Notes under the pieces: generated by a model
Seen by the model: only the letters and a program-made list of their open reading frames with translations
Databases searched by the model: none
What the model was told of the DNA's origin: nothing
Made by a program: the position numbers and the translations under genes
NCBI GenBank assembly: GCA_905331475.1
Contig: CAJNYU010002344.1
Coordinates: 1 to 64,000, forward strand
DNA: 64,000 nt
DNA from: Rotaria socialis
Taxonomy: Eukaryota > Rotifera > Eurotatoria > Philodinida > Philodinidae
Direction of reading: 5' to 3'
Part shown: piece after piece, positions 33,088 to 47,940 of the stretch
How positions within the stretch are numbered: the stretch's first letter is position 1
Layout: each line of letters starts with the position of its first letter

Positions 33088-36000
33088 TCTTCAAGTGTTC
33101 GATCTAAATAGAATATATTTCGAAGGTCTTTTTCAAAAGGCTTCTATTTTATTTGTATCAATCAATCAATCAAGGCAAATGTATTGCCGGAGAAGTGCAT
33201 ATTTACATAAGTTGTTGTTCTTTCTCACGTTTGGACTTTCTAGTTTGTTTTTTTTTCGATGGAAAAAGTTCATTAATTCTTTTTTTAATCCAAAGATATA
33301 ACAAAAAAAAATGAGGATAAGAAAAGCCATGTAATCATTTTAATGGATATCGAAATCGAAAGAAAAATGTATGATCTGATAGAAATATGATTACACATAC
33401 CAATAGTTATTATGCTTGTTGTAATTGTTTTATTTGCTGTCTATCGGTGATCTGTATAATTCTATAGATCTACATTAAATTTAAAGCATACAGTAGTTGC
33501 TATTGTTGATATTGATAGGAATGAGTTCGAATTGTGCTGAGCTTTTATTCAGTCTCGCTTTTGTTCTTCTTCCGACTTCCTCGTAAGTAGTTCAACGGCC
33601 AAATGATGGTGATGACGATAGAGAGAAAGAAAGAGCGACTGAGTTCGCATCTTTTTTTTGTCTCTCTCCCCCCTCTGTCTTTCTCCTTCTTTCGCTCTCG
33701 CTCTCCTTTTTTTCCATCTCTCTCTCTCTCTCGCGCGCGCGCTTTTTATGCAATGTACGAGTGAGAGTGTCTGCGTGTGTGTCCTCGGTCAAGTGCTTGT
33801 AGAAAAGGAATACTATCCAAACTCCAAAGGAGAAAAAAAAAAGCGAGAGAGAATATTTCACCATGCAATCTACAATAGGCACGTAGAAAATGGACACCTG
33901 CCTGCATTTATGAAATTAAATTGTATTAATATGCAAAAACGGATTTTTCTTTTCTCCCGTTCTCTGTTCTATATTTAATGTCATTACAGTTCAATAGTTC
34001 TGGAAAATCTCTTGCTTACTCGAAATGTATTTATATATGAACTAGACGATGAAGAAAAAGAGAAGAAAAAGAAGGAATTCAAGGGTATAGTGCAGATAGA
34101 TGGATGAACCCAAGAAGCAGAAGGAAAAAAAAGGATGGAGAGAATGAACCACGAAGGCATTGGCACAATACGCGGACATCTTGCGGTCTTTTTTTGCTGT
34201 GTGTTTTTTTTTAATTTCCTTGTTTTATTCTTCTCCTTGTAAAAGACGCGTGCATGTGTCTGTCGAGTTTATTCGCTATTCTAACAAAGAAGATCTCATA
34301 GGGAGATCGCGTCACGAATGTTCAATACAAGCATTGGTCTAAAAGGAAAAGGAAAGGAAAGAATACAAATGAGTGCTCGCATGAATGGCATGTGTGTGTC
34401 TATGTATATAAGCAAGACAGATGGTTTCGAAAATTAGTCAATTGCAAATCCCTTTTGGTCATCATTAGAATAACTCTTATGGTTGTATTAATAAAGAAAT
34501 AGATGGAGCAGGACACCTGCTTGTTACGATGAGTCGCATAGTTCTCTTCTCTCTCGCTCTATTTGTTTTGATACAAAGATATGACTACTGTTTCGTAACT
34601 TGGTTCATCAATTATTGATGATCATTATTTTATTTAGTCAACTTTATGTGCATATATAAAGTGACGAATGTTGGCGCCGGATGTGGGGGATGCAGATTTG
34701 GTGTCCATAACGCGCTCAATTATAATAAAACATCAGCAAGCGCAAACTGATGCTAACCCTGAATAGAAGTCATAATTATTTTCTAGAGCACTCATGGCCA
34801 TTTACATGCCAAAGAAGAAAAACGATTAATCGAAGATACACACACATCCACAAATATATATATATATATATACATATACAACAGGCACAAGATAACAATT
34901 TGTCAGTCCTTTAAGGCATAATATTCTTTAATCATCATATGTTGTCATTGGTTGTTCAATATTTTGATTTGAGCTGTGTTCTTATTGTATATACATTCTT
35001 TTGTGTCTACAAGATCTCCTCCCCTTTCCTTCCCCGTTTTTCTTGTTTTGTTGATTACTACGCGATACAAATGATAATATACGCCAAATGCAATGTGTCG
35101 AACATTTGGCGGAGGCGTATCAGACGAAATACGATTGAATTTCTTATTCTTTTAGTTATTTTAGACAGTAAGTATTAATTCCCATGTATTGATGGAATGT
35201 TAGATGACGCAATTGTAATAGTTGAATTCATTTATGTCAAAGAAATAACGGTGAAAGCAAAAATCCCTGCTTCGCTTTTTTGATTGTCAAATGAATAATT
35301 TAATCTAGCGATGCGCAAACTTGCGTTGTCTTCTTCTTCTTCGGTCTACATTTACTATGTAAATAATGAAAACAAAGAAGCAAAATGATCATAATGGAAC
35401 AATGCTTAAATCTTTTTCTCTCTTCTTTCTTCAGTGTTTTTTTACAGAATATGATAATCATGAAATTTGATGCTCCGCCATTGTAATGATTTTCAAAAAG
35501 AAAAATCAATCACTATTATTCATTTACATGTAATGTTTGCAAACATTTCGTTAACAATAAATCACAACTATATGTGTGTGTGTGTGTATATATATAAATA
35601 TAAATGATAGATGATGTTGTTAAACAAATAGAATAGAAAATTAATTCTCAAGTCAAAAGTAAATTTCAATAGACTTTTATAATGAAAAGGTCAGACGGAT
35701 GTTTCATTCAAAATGACTGCCTGTCACAAATCATTACGAATAATGATTATATAATGAAAAAGAATATGAAGAACGTGCTAGCTTACTGTCTAATAAAAAA
35801 GTCTTCTTCTTCTTTTTGTTGCTTCTACATTTATATTTTTTCTTTGCTAAAGAATGTTCCATCCCTGAGCGGCAATGATGCCGATGATGATGATGATTAT
35901 TTTTTCTTTTTCTTTTTCTGATTTAGATTACTGAATGGTCTTCCTTTTTCTGTTGAACATCATGCATGACATGTCACTGGTCGCGTTGTCTCTCTGTTTC

Positions 36001-38647
36001 TCTTGTCATAGTAAAGCACATGGATGCATAAGCTTCCACTCAAGAGAAAACTTTCTCTCATGAGAATTAGATGTGTTCATAAGAGACCGTCTCTGTACTT
36101 AATCAATTGTAGAAGCCAAACTAACACTATTCAAGTATATATATACATATATATACATATATATATATATAGAAAATCGAATCACTAACTCAACTTTCAA
36201 GTAGACATCAATTGATACATTGTCGTATAGCAACGACATGTATTCTTTTTTTTTTTTGATAGTAAGAAATGACATTGCTAACTGTTAAGTGGTATGGCAC
36301 CATTCATGTACTTGCTTTCATCTACGGTAGAGTTGAGAACCCTCTAGGGCCAAAAGTCGTTGACTAATCATATTGCATACTGATCTACTTCACATTTTGT
36401 CTGCCCTGAAACCAATGTTGGCCATGAATGTATACATAAAATGTTCAATTTAATGGCCGGTGAAAATGACGGAACTTATTCTTTATTGCATATTTTATTG
36501 ATGTTCAAACTAGACCTTAAACTCACACACACAATCGAATGTGTGTGTGTCATTGGTTCTAGCGAAATGAATTTGATTAAGCGATAAGAGTGAGAAAAAA
36601 AACTAAAAGACGATTCAAGGACAAAGCATCTTCTCAACATTAAGATGAGAGCGCATCAAAAGCTATGCTATGTAAGTATTAAGCAATTGTGTTTAGTTAG
36701 AAAGGAAAGTGATGGTAAACAAAAAATTCTTTGTGCCGCTCGACATTCAAGGATGTTCATCAAATTCATACATAACAACGGATAATTACATTTAGGGCTT
36801 TTTCTTCTCATCTGCTTACTAAAGAAAGAAGAACAGAAAGCAATCATCTTCGAATTCTTTTTCGCACATAGATTCAATTAATAAAAATAAAAAAACGAGA
36901 AAAAAGAAATCAAGATCAATTTTTTTATACACATGTGAATTAACATAAACAAATACAATACAAAAAGAAACTCCTGCGTCCGAAATATTTTTTTTTACTG
37001 TAGACATTCATTAATATTCTTATGTCTTTGCACCCATATATATTTGTTATGAAATAGAGCAACAAAAAAAAATCTATAAATAAACTATGCGCGTTTATCG
37101 ATCATCAGATCAGTTTTTCAATGCCTGTTACATTATTATTGACGTTTCTTTTCTTTTTTTTTTTTATAAAAATTCATACATTATTCATGTGCTATAAAAA
37201 TAAAATAGTAATAATGTGACTATCTACAAGGATAAGCAACAATCAATAGGCCCTTGAAGTAAATGAAATTTTGTGCACTCGATAATATTAACATTTTATC
37301 ATGACTTTCACATAAATCATGCTCATGCAACAGTTGACCGTTCTAAACTCAATGCTAATTTAGTGACTAATGTATTCTACCTTTTACAATCAATGAAAAG
37401 TTTTCCGGTTCAATGATATTGTATTCAATGTTTGTTACTCGTATTGTACGATTGACAAGTACACATCGTCATTCACAGGGTATCTTAGAAAAATCGAGTA
37501 AGAAAATGAGAATACCCATGTTAATATATGAAAGTGAACTAATTGGAGCGACGTTGCCTGATGTTACAATCAATTTATGCAAAAAATTCTTGTTCATCAT
37601 TTTTCATCGTTTGACAAATGATGTTCTATTTTTTTATCGAATAAATCTGTCTTCTGTAGTAAACAAAAATGCTTTCATTGAACATTCTACTAATGATAAT
37701 AAATAAGAAAATTCCATGATCGTTCCATTTTCATCGATTAATCTTCTCGAATTTCCAAATCAACAACATATTGACAATAAATTATTATCATAAAAGTATG
37801 CCTGGGGTACTCATTTTGCAAGGACGATAAACAGCGAAAGATTGGAAACAGCATGTTATCAATCTAACATCAATCAAAGAAAAACCCTATCTAAGAGACT
37901 TTCGGTCATTCTATACATATACACACATATGGTCTTGAGACTCGATTAAATTGCGATAATTGCATGCTTTTTAAACTAGTCTATACGCAGAGAAACATGA
38001 TAAACTGAAGATCATCAAACGAACTCGGAGTTCTAATGAAAATATTCTATTTTACATACTTGGTGATTTTGTTTGCATTTGTAAATTTTTGATTGTTTAT
38101 TTATGTCAATCATTTTCATACGTGTTATTATCTAAAAAAAACAATATTTTCCTGTCGATGATTATTAGATCCATTAAATAGAAAGAATATATATTTCCGG
38201 AAAGTCGATCTGATGTCCGGCATTGATTTTAGCAACTGTATCAGTAGTAGTTGCGTGTTTGTTTTTTTCTATGAAAAAAAAGTGACAAGCTTTGATGATT
38301 GAACTATGCTTAAAATTTCAAAAAATCTAAAGGTTTAGGCAGACTTTCTAATCAACTAAAGTAAGAACAGTGCATTAAATTGTTGTCATTTTTTGTTTTC
38401 GTGTCTATTTAATGTTCAAATAAATATTTCTTGTATTTTGCTTTTTCTTCTTTTTTTTTTTTTCGAAGTACCATAAACCAAAATTCGATGGAGAAAAATA
38501 ATGAAATTCTTCTAATTGTTTTAAAAAAAAATCAACGAGACACAATAATTATTTAAAATAAACAATTTTTCTTTAGCTAACTTGCTCGTAAGCAACATTT
38601 AATAAACGAAAACGAAAACGAAAACAAGAAAAAGCCTAGATTTATGT
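33088..38647. other. 5.5-kb gene-free stretch rich in microsatellites
   Basis: No exon chain could be built on either strand. Contents: a CT/CG repeat run (33658-33745), TA runs (34852-34872 and 36136-36172), TG/TA (35572-35600), an inverted CA/TG pair (36524-36551), and many T or A homopolymers. Short ORFs are low-complexity. It may hold regulatory sequence for the Ig gene, the 3' side of eIF4E, or a long non-coding RNA; none can be shown. Confidence 0.5.
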
Positions 38648-39829
38648 CTATTCTTCATACATAGGTTTTTGTGGCCCACTACCACTCTCGTTATGTGTCT
38701 CGAATTGAATACGCATATTTGATGGTAAATTCATCATAGTTTTCCATCGACGTCCGATTTCACGAACAATTGTTCCATCTTGGGCTTCCGATAGCCAGAG
38801 ACCGATTTTATGGCCACGTACACGAATTGACACTACACAACCAGTTATAAAACGGCTGAGTGGCCGCTGATCTCTACAATAGATAGAAGAAATGTTGTCA
38901 ATAATTTCACAGTTTTTTCTTTTTCTGCATACGCATCATTTGAAAAGCAATCACCAATCATGCCAAGTAATGTTTCTTGCCATAAATCATCAAGTTTAAC
39001 GTCGAAATTTCCTAATGTTAATAGCCAACGACCACCATTAGCATTTGCTGGATCCTCTAGAAAACAGGAGCAAAAAAGATAATTACAGTGAACAAAATAA
39101 ATCAAAGAAAAAAAAATTGCTTACCCCACATTGGACGAACTAAAACAGAGCAAAACGAAAATGAATATTTATGCAAATCAAGAGGATATAGATTATTAAT
39201 GATGTCAAAAGTTTATGTTGATTTTTTCCCTTCTTACGATAGAATCTTATCAATAAGTTCCACATCTTAAAATAAATGTTCACTCTTCCGGAATTTCAAA
39301 ATCATTGTTCTGGAACACAAAATTTTTATGCGTCATAGACTTATAAGTATTGCATCACGCAATAAATTCTTTAATGCAAATCTTAACGTTCATACGATTA
39401 ATAAATTGAAATCTTTATAATACTATTTCTAACGGCATGTATCTATATAAAATCAAGATTCATCCCTGAAAATCTGTTGGATTATAATTCTAATGGCACG
39501 ATTATATTTAATTAAATATAAAAAGGCAATGACGTAATTCGCTTACTTCCTGTCCTGAAAAAATAATAATCTGAATTAATTTTGGCAGTTGCAAGACGTG
39601 ATGGCAATGCTAAATGATTGTATGTTGCCCAGAAGTCTTCCACAAATGCAACATCGATTAATTTTATTAAAGATTTCTCCCAAACAATACGTTTGTCAGG
39701 TTTAAGATACCAAAATGTCCATGAAAATTCTAATGGACTCTTTGGATTGCCATTATCAATCGATAATTCTCGTTCATTATTAACTTTTTCTTCTTGATTA
39801 GAAGTAGTGCTTGCTGTCGTATCCGTCAT
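38648..39829 (-). CDS. EIF4E: Translation initiation factor eIF4E, class I (215 aa)
   Basis: Four exons: complement of 38648-38873, 38933-39056, 39125-39139 and 39547-39829. The protein binds the mRNA 5' cap and recruits eIF4G. The first cap-stacking tryptophan is W50 (RIVWEKS), kept as Trp, which marks class I rather than the 4EHP class. The second is W99 in PMWEDP with E100. VEDFW carries the eIF4G-side tryptophan (W67), and GGRWL.TL, LW.ETLLGMIGD and the C-terminal core are all present. Exon 39125-39139 is only 15 nt and encodes the core of IRPMWE, so its omission would delete a cap-binding residue while keeping the frame. The N-terminus is acidic and disordered as usual. It shares a 315-bp upstream region with the divergent CCDC157 gene. 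Confidence 0.92.
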
Positions 39830-40144
39830 TTGTATTTTTTTTAATAAAAAACAATAAAATGAAAAACAAACTAGTGAAAAAAAAACATCTGGTTTATCCA
39901 GTGATTCATTCAGGTGTGTCGATTATGTTTGAAATTATTTGTTCAATGAAAAATACGGATTAATATTAAAATTTATAAAAATTTATCTAAGAAATATTTC
40001 CCTGGAAGTTTTATAAAAAAAATTATTTATTCGAATATTTCCCTTTTTTCTGAAAAGAGATCGTTGCTAAGCAATGAATATTAAAAATATTCTCAATTCA
40101 ATATGGCCGTCGTCTTCTTGAATAGAGATTAATTTAATCGTATA
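39830..40144. promoter_or_regulatory. Probable bidirectional promoter of eIF4E and CCDC157
   Basis: The two start codons face away from each other across 315 bp of AT-rich DNA, so both promoters and 5' leaders must fit here. No specific element was identified. Confidence 0.5.
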
Positions 40145-43100
40145 ATGGCTCATCTTCTTGGAAGTAAAACTTGTATTGATAGTTTACGTGTTGATATTGA
40201 TGATATACAAACTGTAATTTGTGAAATTATTGGAAAAACAGGTTCATTGAAGTAAAAAAAATAGCTCTTTCTCAGAATGAAATGAAATTCATTTTTCCTA
40301 ATGTATAGATGTCATTCATGGAAATTTCCCGATAAACTTGCGACTGATATTGACATTAAAGAATTACTTGAACGTTATCAACATGGAAAAAATGAACTTG
40401 ACAATCAAGTTTCTCATATTGTTCTTTTCGAAATTATTATTGATAGGTATGTGTAGAAATATTGTAGAATTAAGTTATTTATTGAAAAATTTCAGCATTG
40501 AAAAATTCATTCTCGCAGGCAAGTAACATAGTTACATTTTTAGAATTGATTATCTATAGAATGATTGGTGCTTGTCTTCTCTTCAGAAACTGCAACTAAA
40601 ATGAAAATATCTACTTCTTTTTTGTGCAATGTTTACACTTTGAGTTCTTTATCTTTTGAATCAAATCACTGAAGATGTCCCTAGATGTTGATCAGGCGAA
40701 TACACACATTGTATATCTCTTTTCATTATGACAAGCTCAAAATGAGGCTTTATCTATAAACACCGAGAACTACCTGTTCGATTGCTATGATATAAAATAA
40801 AGAATTCTTTTAAGTTTTGTTTTTTTCCTAACAGATTATTACTCGTTGTACATGGATCTTGGCATTTTCTATATGAAATTCAAGCTAAACTACTACCCAA
40901 TACCATCGATTCAGCATCGACTGTTAACCTACAAACAAGTCTTAGTATCGGTTTAGTAGTTAAAAAATATTGGAATAAATTACTACATTTATTCAGCATT
41001 CTTCAACAACATGAGGTTGAACCAGACAATGCCTGAAGTAGACTAGAAATTTTAAGTTCATTATGTTTTAGACCAGTCGTAAACGATCGAATCCTACACC
41101 GTCATTACCCGTACGATCCAAATCAACTGTAACTAGCGAAAAACAATGTCAAACCATCGAAACATCATTTGGTCCGTGTTCATCGTGTCTAAAATATCAG
41201 GAATATGTTCAAAATTCTAGTGAAAGTATGATCAATCTATGTCATTTGTATAATTTACCGTCGTCTCTTGCTCATCATCGATGTTCAACATCGACAACAT
41301 GTGAATCATTCAATGATATGAGTCATTGGATTGATTCTCAATCGAAAGATTTTGATCGCTTATCAAAACATCTTGAATATTTACATAGTACATTAAACAA
41401 AACAAAACAGGATTTAGATTCGAGTGAATATAATAGCAAACAACTCAATGAAACAAATCATCATTTACAGCAAATAATTCATAATGAAAAAGAATCAAAG
41501 AAAAAATTAGAAGAATTGCATGAACAGAAATTAATCGAAATCAAAAAAGACAATGATCAATATCAATGGAATTTAAATGAACAACTAAAATTGTTAACAA
41601 CACAAAAATCTAATCTTGAACAACGACTAAAAGAAATTACCGAAGAATCTACGTCACGAGGAGAACAAATTGAAAAGTTAGGTTAGTAAAATATTTTATT
41701 CTTAGAAAAAAATTCTTTGGTGCTTTTTTAGAATCATCGAAAATTGAATTAAAATTTCTAACGGAAGAACGAGTTAAATCCGATGATCTAATAAAAACAT
41801 TAGAAGAAGATCGGATTCGTTTGCAAACTCAGCTCGACGTTGTTAAACGTGATCTTGAAGAGCGTAATCGTGATTTACACAAAGAACGTATGCGCATGGA
41901 AAATATGATTCGACATGAAGAAGTAACGATAGATTCTGTTTTAGCGGTTAACTTTTCCTTTCTAATGACATAGAATTATCAATCAAAACAAAAGCTACTT
42001 ACAAATTCCTATGAAGAATTATCAAAAGAACTTGAATCGCTGAAGTTAGTAGTATTCACTAGTGACTTTTACAATTAATTTTATTTTTACAATTAGAAAA
42101 AAAGTATCCGAATTAGAATGCGAACGAGATGAGTTACAAAAACGAAATCAGCCATCGTCCGATACCAATCAAGTTCAATCATTTCTCGAAACCAACAATC
42201 ACGTTTTACAAGAAGTTACTTCGCTTAAATCAACAATCGAACAGCTTCAGCAACAACTTCAACAAATGAATGAACGTGAAAAAGTGTTACTTCAACATCA
42301 CAGTTCAAATGGATCTTCTCAACATACATCAAGTAGTTAATTGTACAATATCAAAATTGTTTTTTCTTCTATTCTTCGTTTCTTTAGCATCAAATAATTT
42401 CCTAATCGATATGCAAACTCAAATGAGAACAAATGAACTCCGTATTGATTTATTAAGAAAACAAAACGATAGTTTAAAATCATCATTAGAACAAATTCGA
42501 GTGCCCAATCATCACACTACTCTACCGTCAGTATCCGAAGAATTAAGACCAGAACAAACAGATCATCACAGTTCTTACACGCATGAGCCACTACCACCGG
42601 TAAATTATGATTTTAACTTAAATCTAATAGATATTCCGGAACGACTGAAAAAAGCAAAGCGTTTAATAATTTATTTTAGAAACCAAAACAATCTCCGCTG
42701 TGGTTGCTAAATAATGAAATTCTCGAACAACAACAACAACAACAAACTTTTACAGAAACAAAGTGAACTAAATTTAATTTCATCGTTTTTTTTTCTATTT
42801 CTCTGATTTTAGACCACCGATAGCAAAAATCTACATGCCACGTGTAACTGATAGTAACTATACGTCTCATAGATGGATTAAATCAGATCAAGATGTAAAT
42901 ATTGAAACATTATCGCAATCAAATGTTCATTCAGCGTAGGATGAGCTTCCTATCTCAATAAGCACAAATAAATCTTAATTTTTTAGAGATTCCCGACCGC
43001 CAATTCCAAATCATAGCCGAGCACCAAGTATTCCTTCACGATTAGATCATGAAATGACGATGGGTTTGTTTGTTTGTATAAATTTAATTTCCATTGAAAT

Positions 43101-43349
43101 AAAGTTCGTCTTCTAGCTAAAGTTCAATTAATCACATTAAATCGCCCTTTGTCATCCAATAGAACTCGTCCCTCATCTACAACTGAACATACTCGACGAG
43201 ATAATTCCCTACCGAAATCTTCTCGAACATTCTCATCGGCTAAAACACAACGTTCGCCGACTAAAGCAATTCATCAATGTACAACTTGTAATCGAACTTT
43301 TGATGACAAACGAAATTATGATATACACAAATTATATTGTAGGACTTAA
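40145..43349 (+). CDS. CCDC157: Coiled-coil protein CCDC157 orthologue (753 aa)
   Basis: Twelve exons: 40145-40251, 40309-40446, 40835-41015, 41072-41681, 41732-41922, 41974-42044, 42097-42332, 42388-42599, 42680-42762, 42813-42935, 42987-43063 and 43117-43349; all phases agree. The N-terminus MAHLLGSKTCIDSLR...SWKFPDK...SHIVLFEIIIDRLLL is the diagnostic CCDC157 start. QTIETSFGPCSSC and INLCHLYNLPSSL follow. Residues about 250-530 are long heptad-rich coiled coil (KTKQDLDSSEY.., SNLEQRLKE, ELECERDELQ). The tail ends in a C2HC zinc-finger-like motif CTTCNRTFDDKRNYDIHKLYC, which I do not claim to be part of the vertebrate protein. Vertebrate CCDC157 has been linked to the early secretory pathway and sperm formation; the role here is inferred from orthology only. 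Confidence 0.85.
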
Positions 43350-43530
43350 ATTCAATGATTTATTGTTTGTTTGTTTTTTTTATGAAAAAAAAATGAGATT
43401 GCACAAAATTTTTTTTAATGAAATAAAACAGAAAGTGAATGAACAAAAACAGAAAAAATTAATCTACATTATTTAGTGGAATGATTATGAAATAAGTAAA
43501 CATGAAAAGAAAATCAAACTTCTATGCAAA

Positions 43531-45746
<2,216 letters not shown>

Positions 45747-46443
45747 GATGGTGCGTACGTTGATTGTTGATCAATAGAGGAAGAAGAAGAAGAAGAAGAA
45801 GAAGCAAACAATATGTACTGGACAATGGCAAACATCGATACTGATCACCATTGGTCATTTTATTTGGATACGTAAGAAATTTTTATAAGATGTCAGTAGT
45901 CGCAGGGGAATTCTTTAAAGGTTTTTTTGTACATATAAATGTATACCAAAAAAAAAGACATGGAAAATAGTAATCCTCATAGGATCTATATTCAATATCT
46001 GCTTTATTGAAAATAGTTTCATCAATAATATTTTACACCACTAAAACAAAGGATTATATATTTGATTCGGTAAGTTACGATACATAATTAGCTATCATTT
46101 ACTTATTATTATTAATTAATAAAGCAATGAATATGTTTGATCCTCATGAAGTTATTCTTTTTATAGGTATAGCCTCAATAATCATTCCTAGTCGACTCTC
46201 CCTCAAAAAACCTCCTGGAACTCCAGAGGGAGTCCCCAGTGATTCCGCGGGGCGTTCAGATTTTTCGGAGACTTCGTAAGGGATATTCGATTAGGGTTTG
46301 TATATCAAATTTTTATTTGTAGTTGATATTCATATCCGAAATATAGACAGTGTCAATTCTATGTCATCTATGTTCTTTTTCTCGTTAATCGGTTACTAGT
46401 AAAAACACTCATCATTATCATCCTTTTACCAAAAGCAGCATTA
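45747..46443. other. Upstream of PAK gene
   Basis: A short GAA microsatellite (45780-45803) and AT-rich DNA; a small GC-rich patch with a CTGGAACTCCAG palindrome near 46215-46226. Confidence 0.4.
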
Positions 46444-46641
46444 CACTAGTCGACGATCTTGACATCTTTCTTTCCAGATTCTTGCCCAAGACGGTAGCAA
46501 GATTCTTGAAAATCAGGTAAAATTCTTGCTGCTAACTCAAGAAATGGTTCTGGCCTGATTTTTAAGAAGAAAAATAATCTTGTCTGACAAGCAAGAAAAA
46601 CAAGAACCTGGACAGATCGAAGTCAAGATCTTTGACTAGTG
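46444..46641. mobile_element. Tc1/mariner-like MITE (198 bp) at a TA site
   Basis: Terminal inverted repeats CACTAGTCGACGATCTTGAC and CACTAGTCAAAGATCTTGAC (complement), flanked by TA on both sides (46442-46443, 46642-46643). Inner sequence also partly inverted (ATTCTTGC / GCAAGAAA). Non-coding. Confidence 0.8.
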
Positions 46642-47701
46642 TATCTAAATTAATGTCGTATGAAAACGAAACACTTTATCTTATTTGATTTACTGAATCA
46701 TCTTCCACTGAAGAATGTGATGGTTGATGTTGTCAGTTACCAACCGATACTATAGACCAGTTCTTCTAATTTGCTACGCACTTTTCCCACTTTATCAATA
46801 CCCCCCATCTTTCTTTATATTTTAAATATATTTTTTCTGCAACATTTTATTATTAGTTTGAAATCGAGACTTCTTGTAATACATCAAATGTTATGGGTAA
46901 TTATTTTCATGATTAACAAAGATAATTTTATTTAATACTGGTGTTTCTTATCAGACGTATACATCGATCTGGTATATCAGGTGTACGTCTATAATAACCC
47001 CATGAGAGAAAAATCCATGTCTAATTACACCTACCGTAGTTTTGATGTATTTCGAAATAGTTTGACCCATTCAGTCCTTTAATAATTTCAATCAACAGAG
47101 TACTGATTCGGAATTAATTTTTAGTTCGAGTAAATTCATATTACTAAATTCTGTTCGAGTCACTTTCATCTAATGATGATTATCCAAGTCGAGCAAAACG
47201 GGATCGTTTACTACCCGATTATGCGCGGAACATGTTGTTAAGATGGAGCGCCTATGGTAAAAAGCTGTTAGCGCAATCCCTGTGGGATTAAAATATGAAA
47301 CACGGCGAAACTTCTTTGTTGGAACCGTCTGCCACGGTGTTTGAGTCTTTGCAGCTGTTCTGCCACTGTCTGTAATCATATATGGAGCATTTCGGTCACA
47401 GTATGTAGTGATCTACGGAGCTTCTCTGTCACGGTTTATATTATGATGTATTGAGTCGCTAGAGACCATCACAGACCGTTACAGAGAAATTTAATAAACA
47501 ATTAATTAAGCACTACAGTGCTAGCTTTAGCTAAAGAAGCGTTTTATTGTTAACAAAAAAAAAAACAAAGACACGATCAAGAGAGCAGTTAAAATTCGAC
47601 TGACTTTCACAGAACAACATGATTAACCCTTTCTTATTCTTCGCGTCTTTTTTTATTCAATAACACTCTCCCATTCTTTAAAACAGAACTATTATATGCT
47701 T
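46642..47701. other. Intergenic, about 1.06 kb
   Basis: No gene recognised. A GC-richer patch (47180-47480) holds repeated words (GGAGC.TTTC.GTCACAG; CTACGGAGCTTCTCTGTCACGG), probably an old repeat. Confidence 0.35.
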
Positions 47702-47940
47702 ATTTTTGTTTTCGACGCGACGGTTTATACCATTGTTGAGTTGGTATAGAATCGATGTACGCTCGTGTTAACATATCACGATGTACTAAATCTAATTTCA
47801 GTTGGCCTTTGACATCTTCTAATTGATATGTACCTAAAGGGCAAATCTTCTTGATTTTGTATGGACCAAGCTAGTGAGGTTGAAATTTCTTTCTATTTTC
47901 ATTGTGAATTAAAACCCAATCACTAGTTGTAATTGATCAG
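47702..47940 (-). pseudogene. Ty3/gypsy-type integrase C-terminal remnant
   Basis: The minus strand reads DWVLIHNENRKKFQPH, a stop codon (TAG), then LGPYKIKKICPLGTYQLEDV and KLDLVHRDMLTRAYI. This is the GPY/F-type module and end of a gypsy-class integrase (K-L-GPY-I-..-G-Y-L). The in-frame stop and the lack of any upstream pol sequence or LTR show a dead fragment. It ends next to the inverted-repeat element at 47998. Confidence 0.7.

Noticed and set aside
33592..33978. ORFs made of Ser/Leu or Arg/Glu runs
   Set aside because: Products of a CT/GA microsatellite; no coding signal.
42605..42679. 26-nt GC-AG intron in CCDC157
   Set aside because: First considered because of the GCAAAG before TTTTAG; a normal donor CCG|GTAAAT at 42600 gives the same phase and an 80-bp intron.
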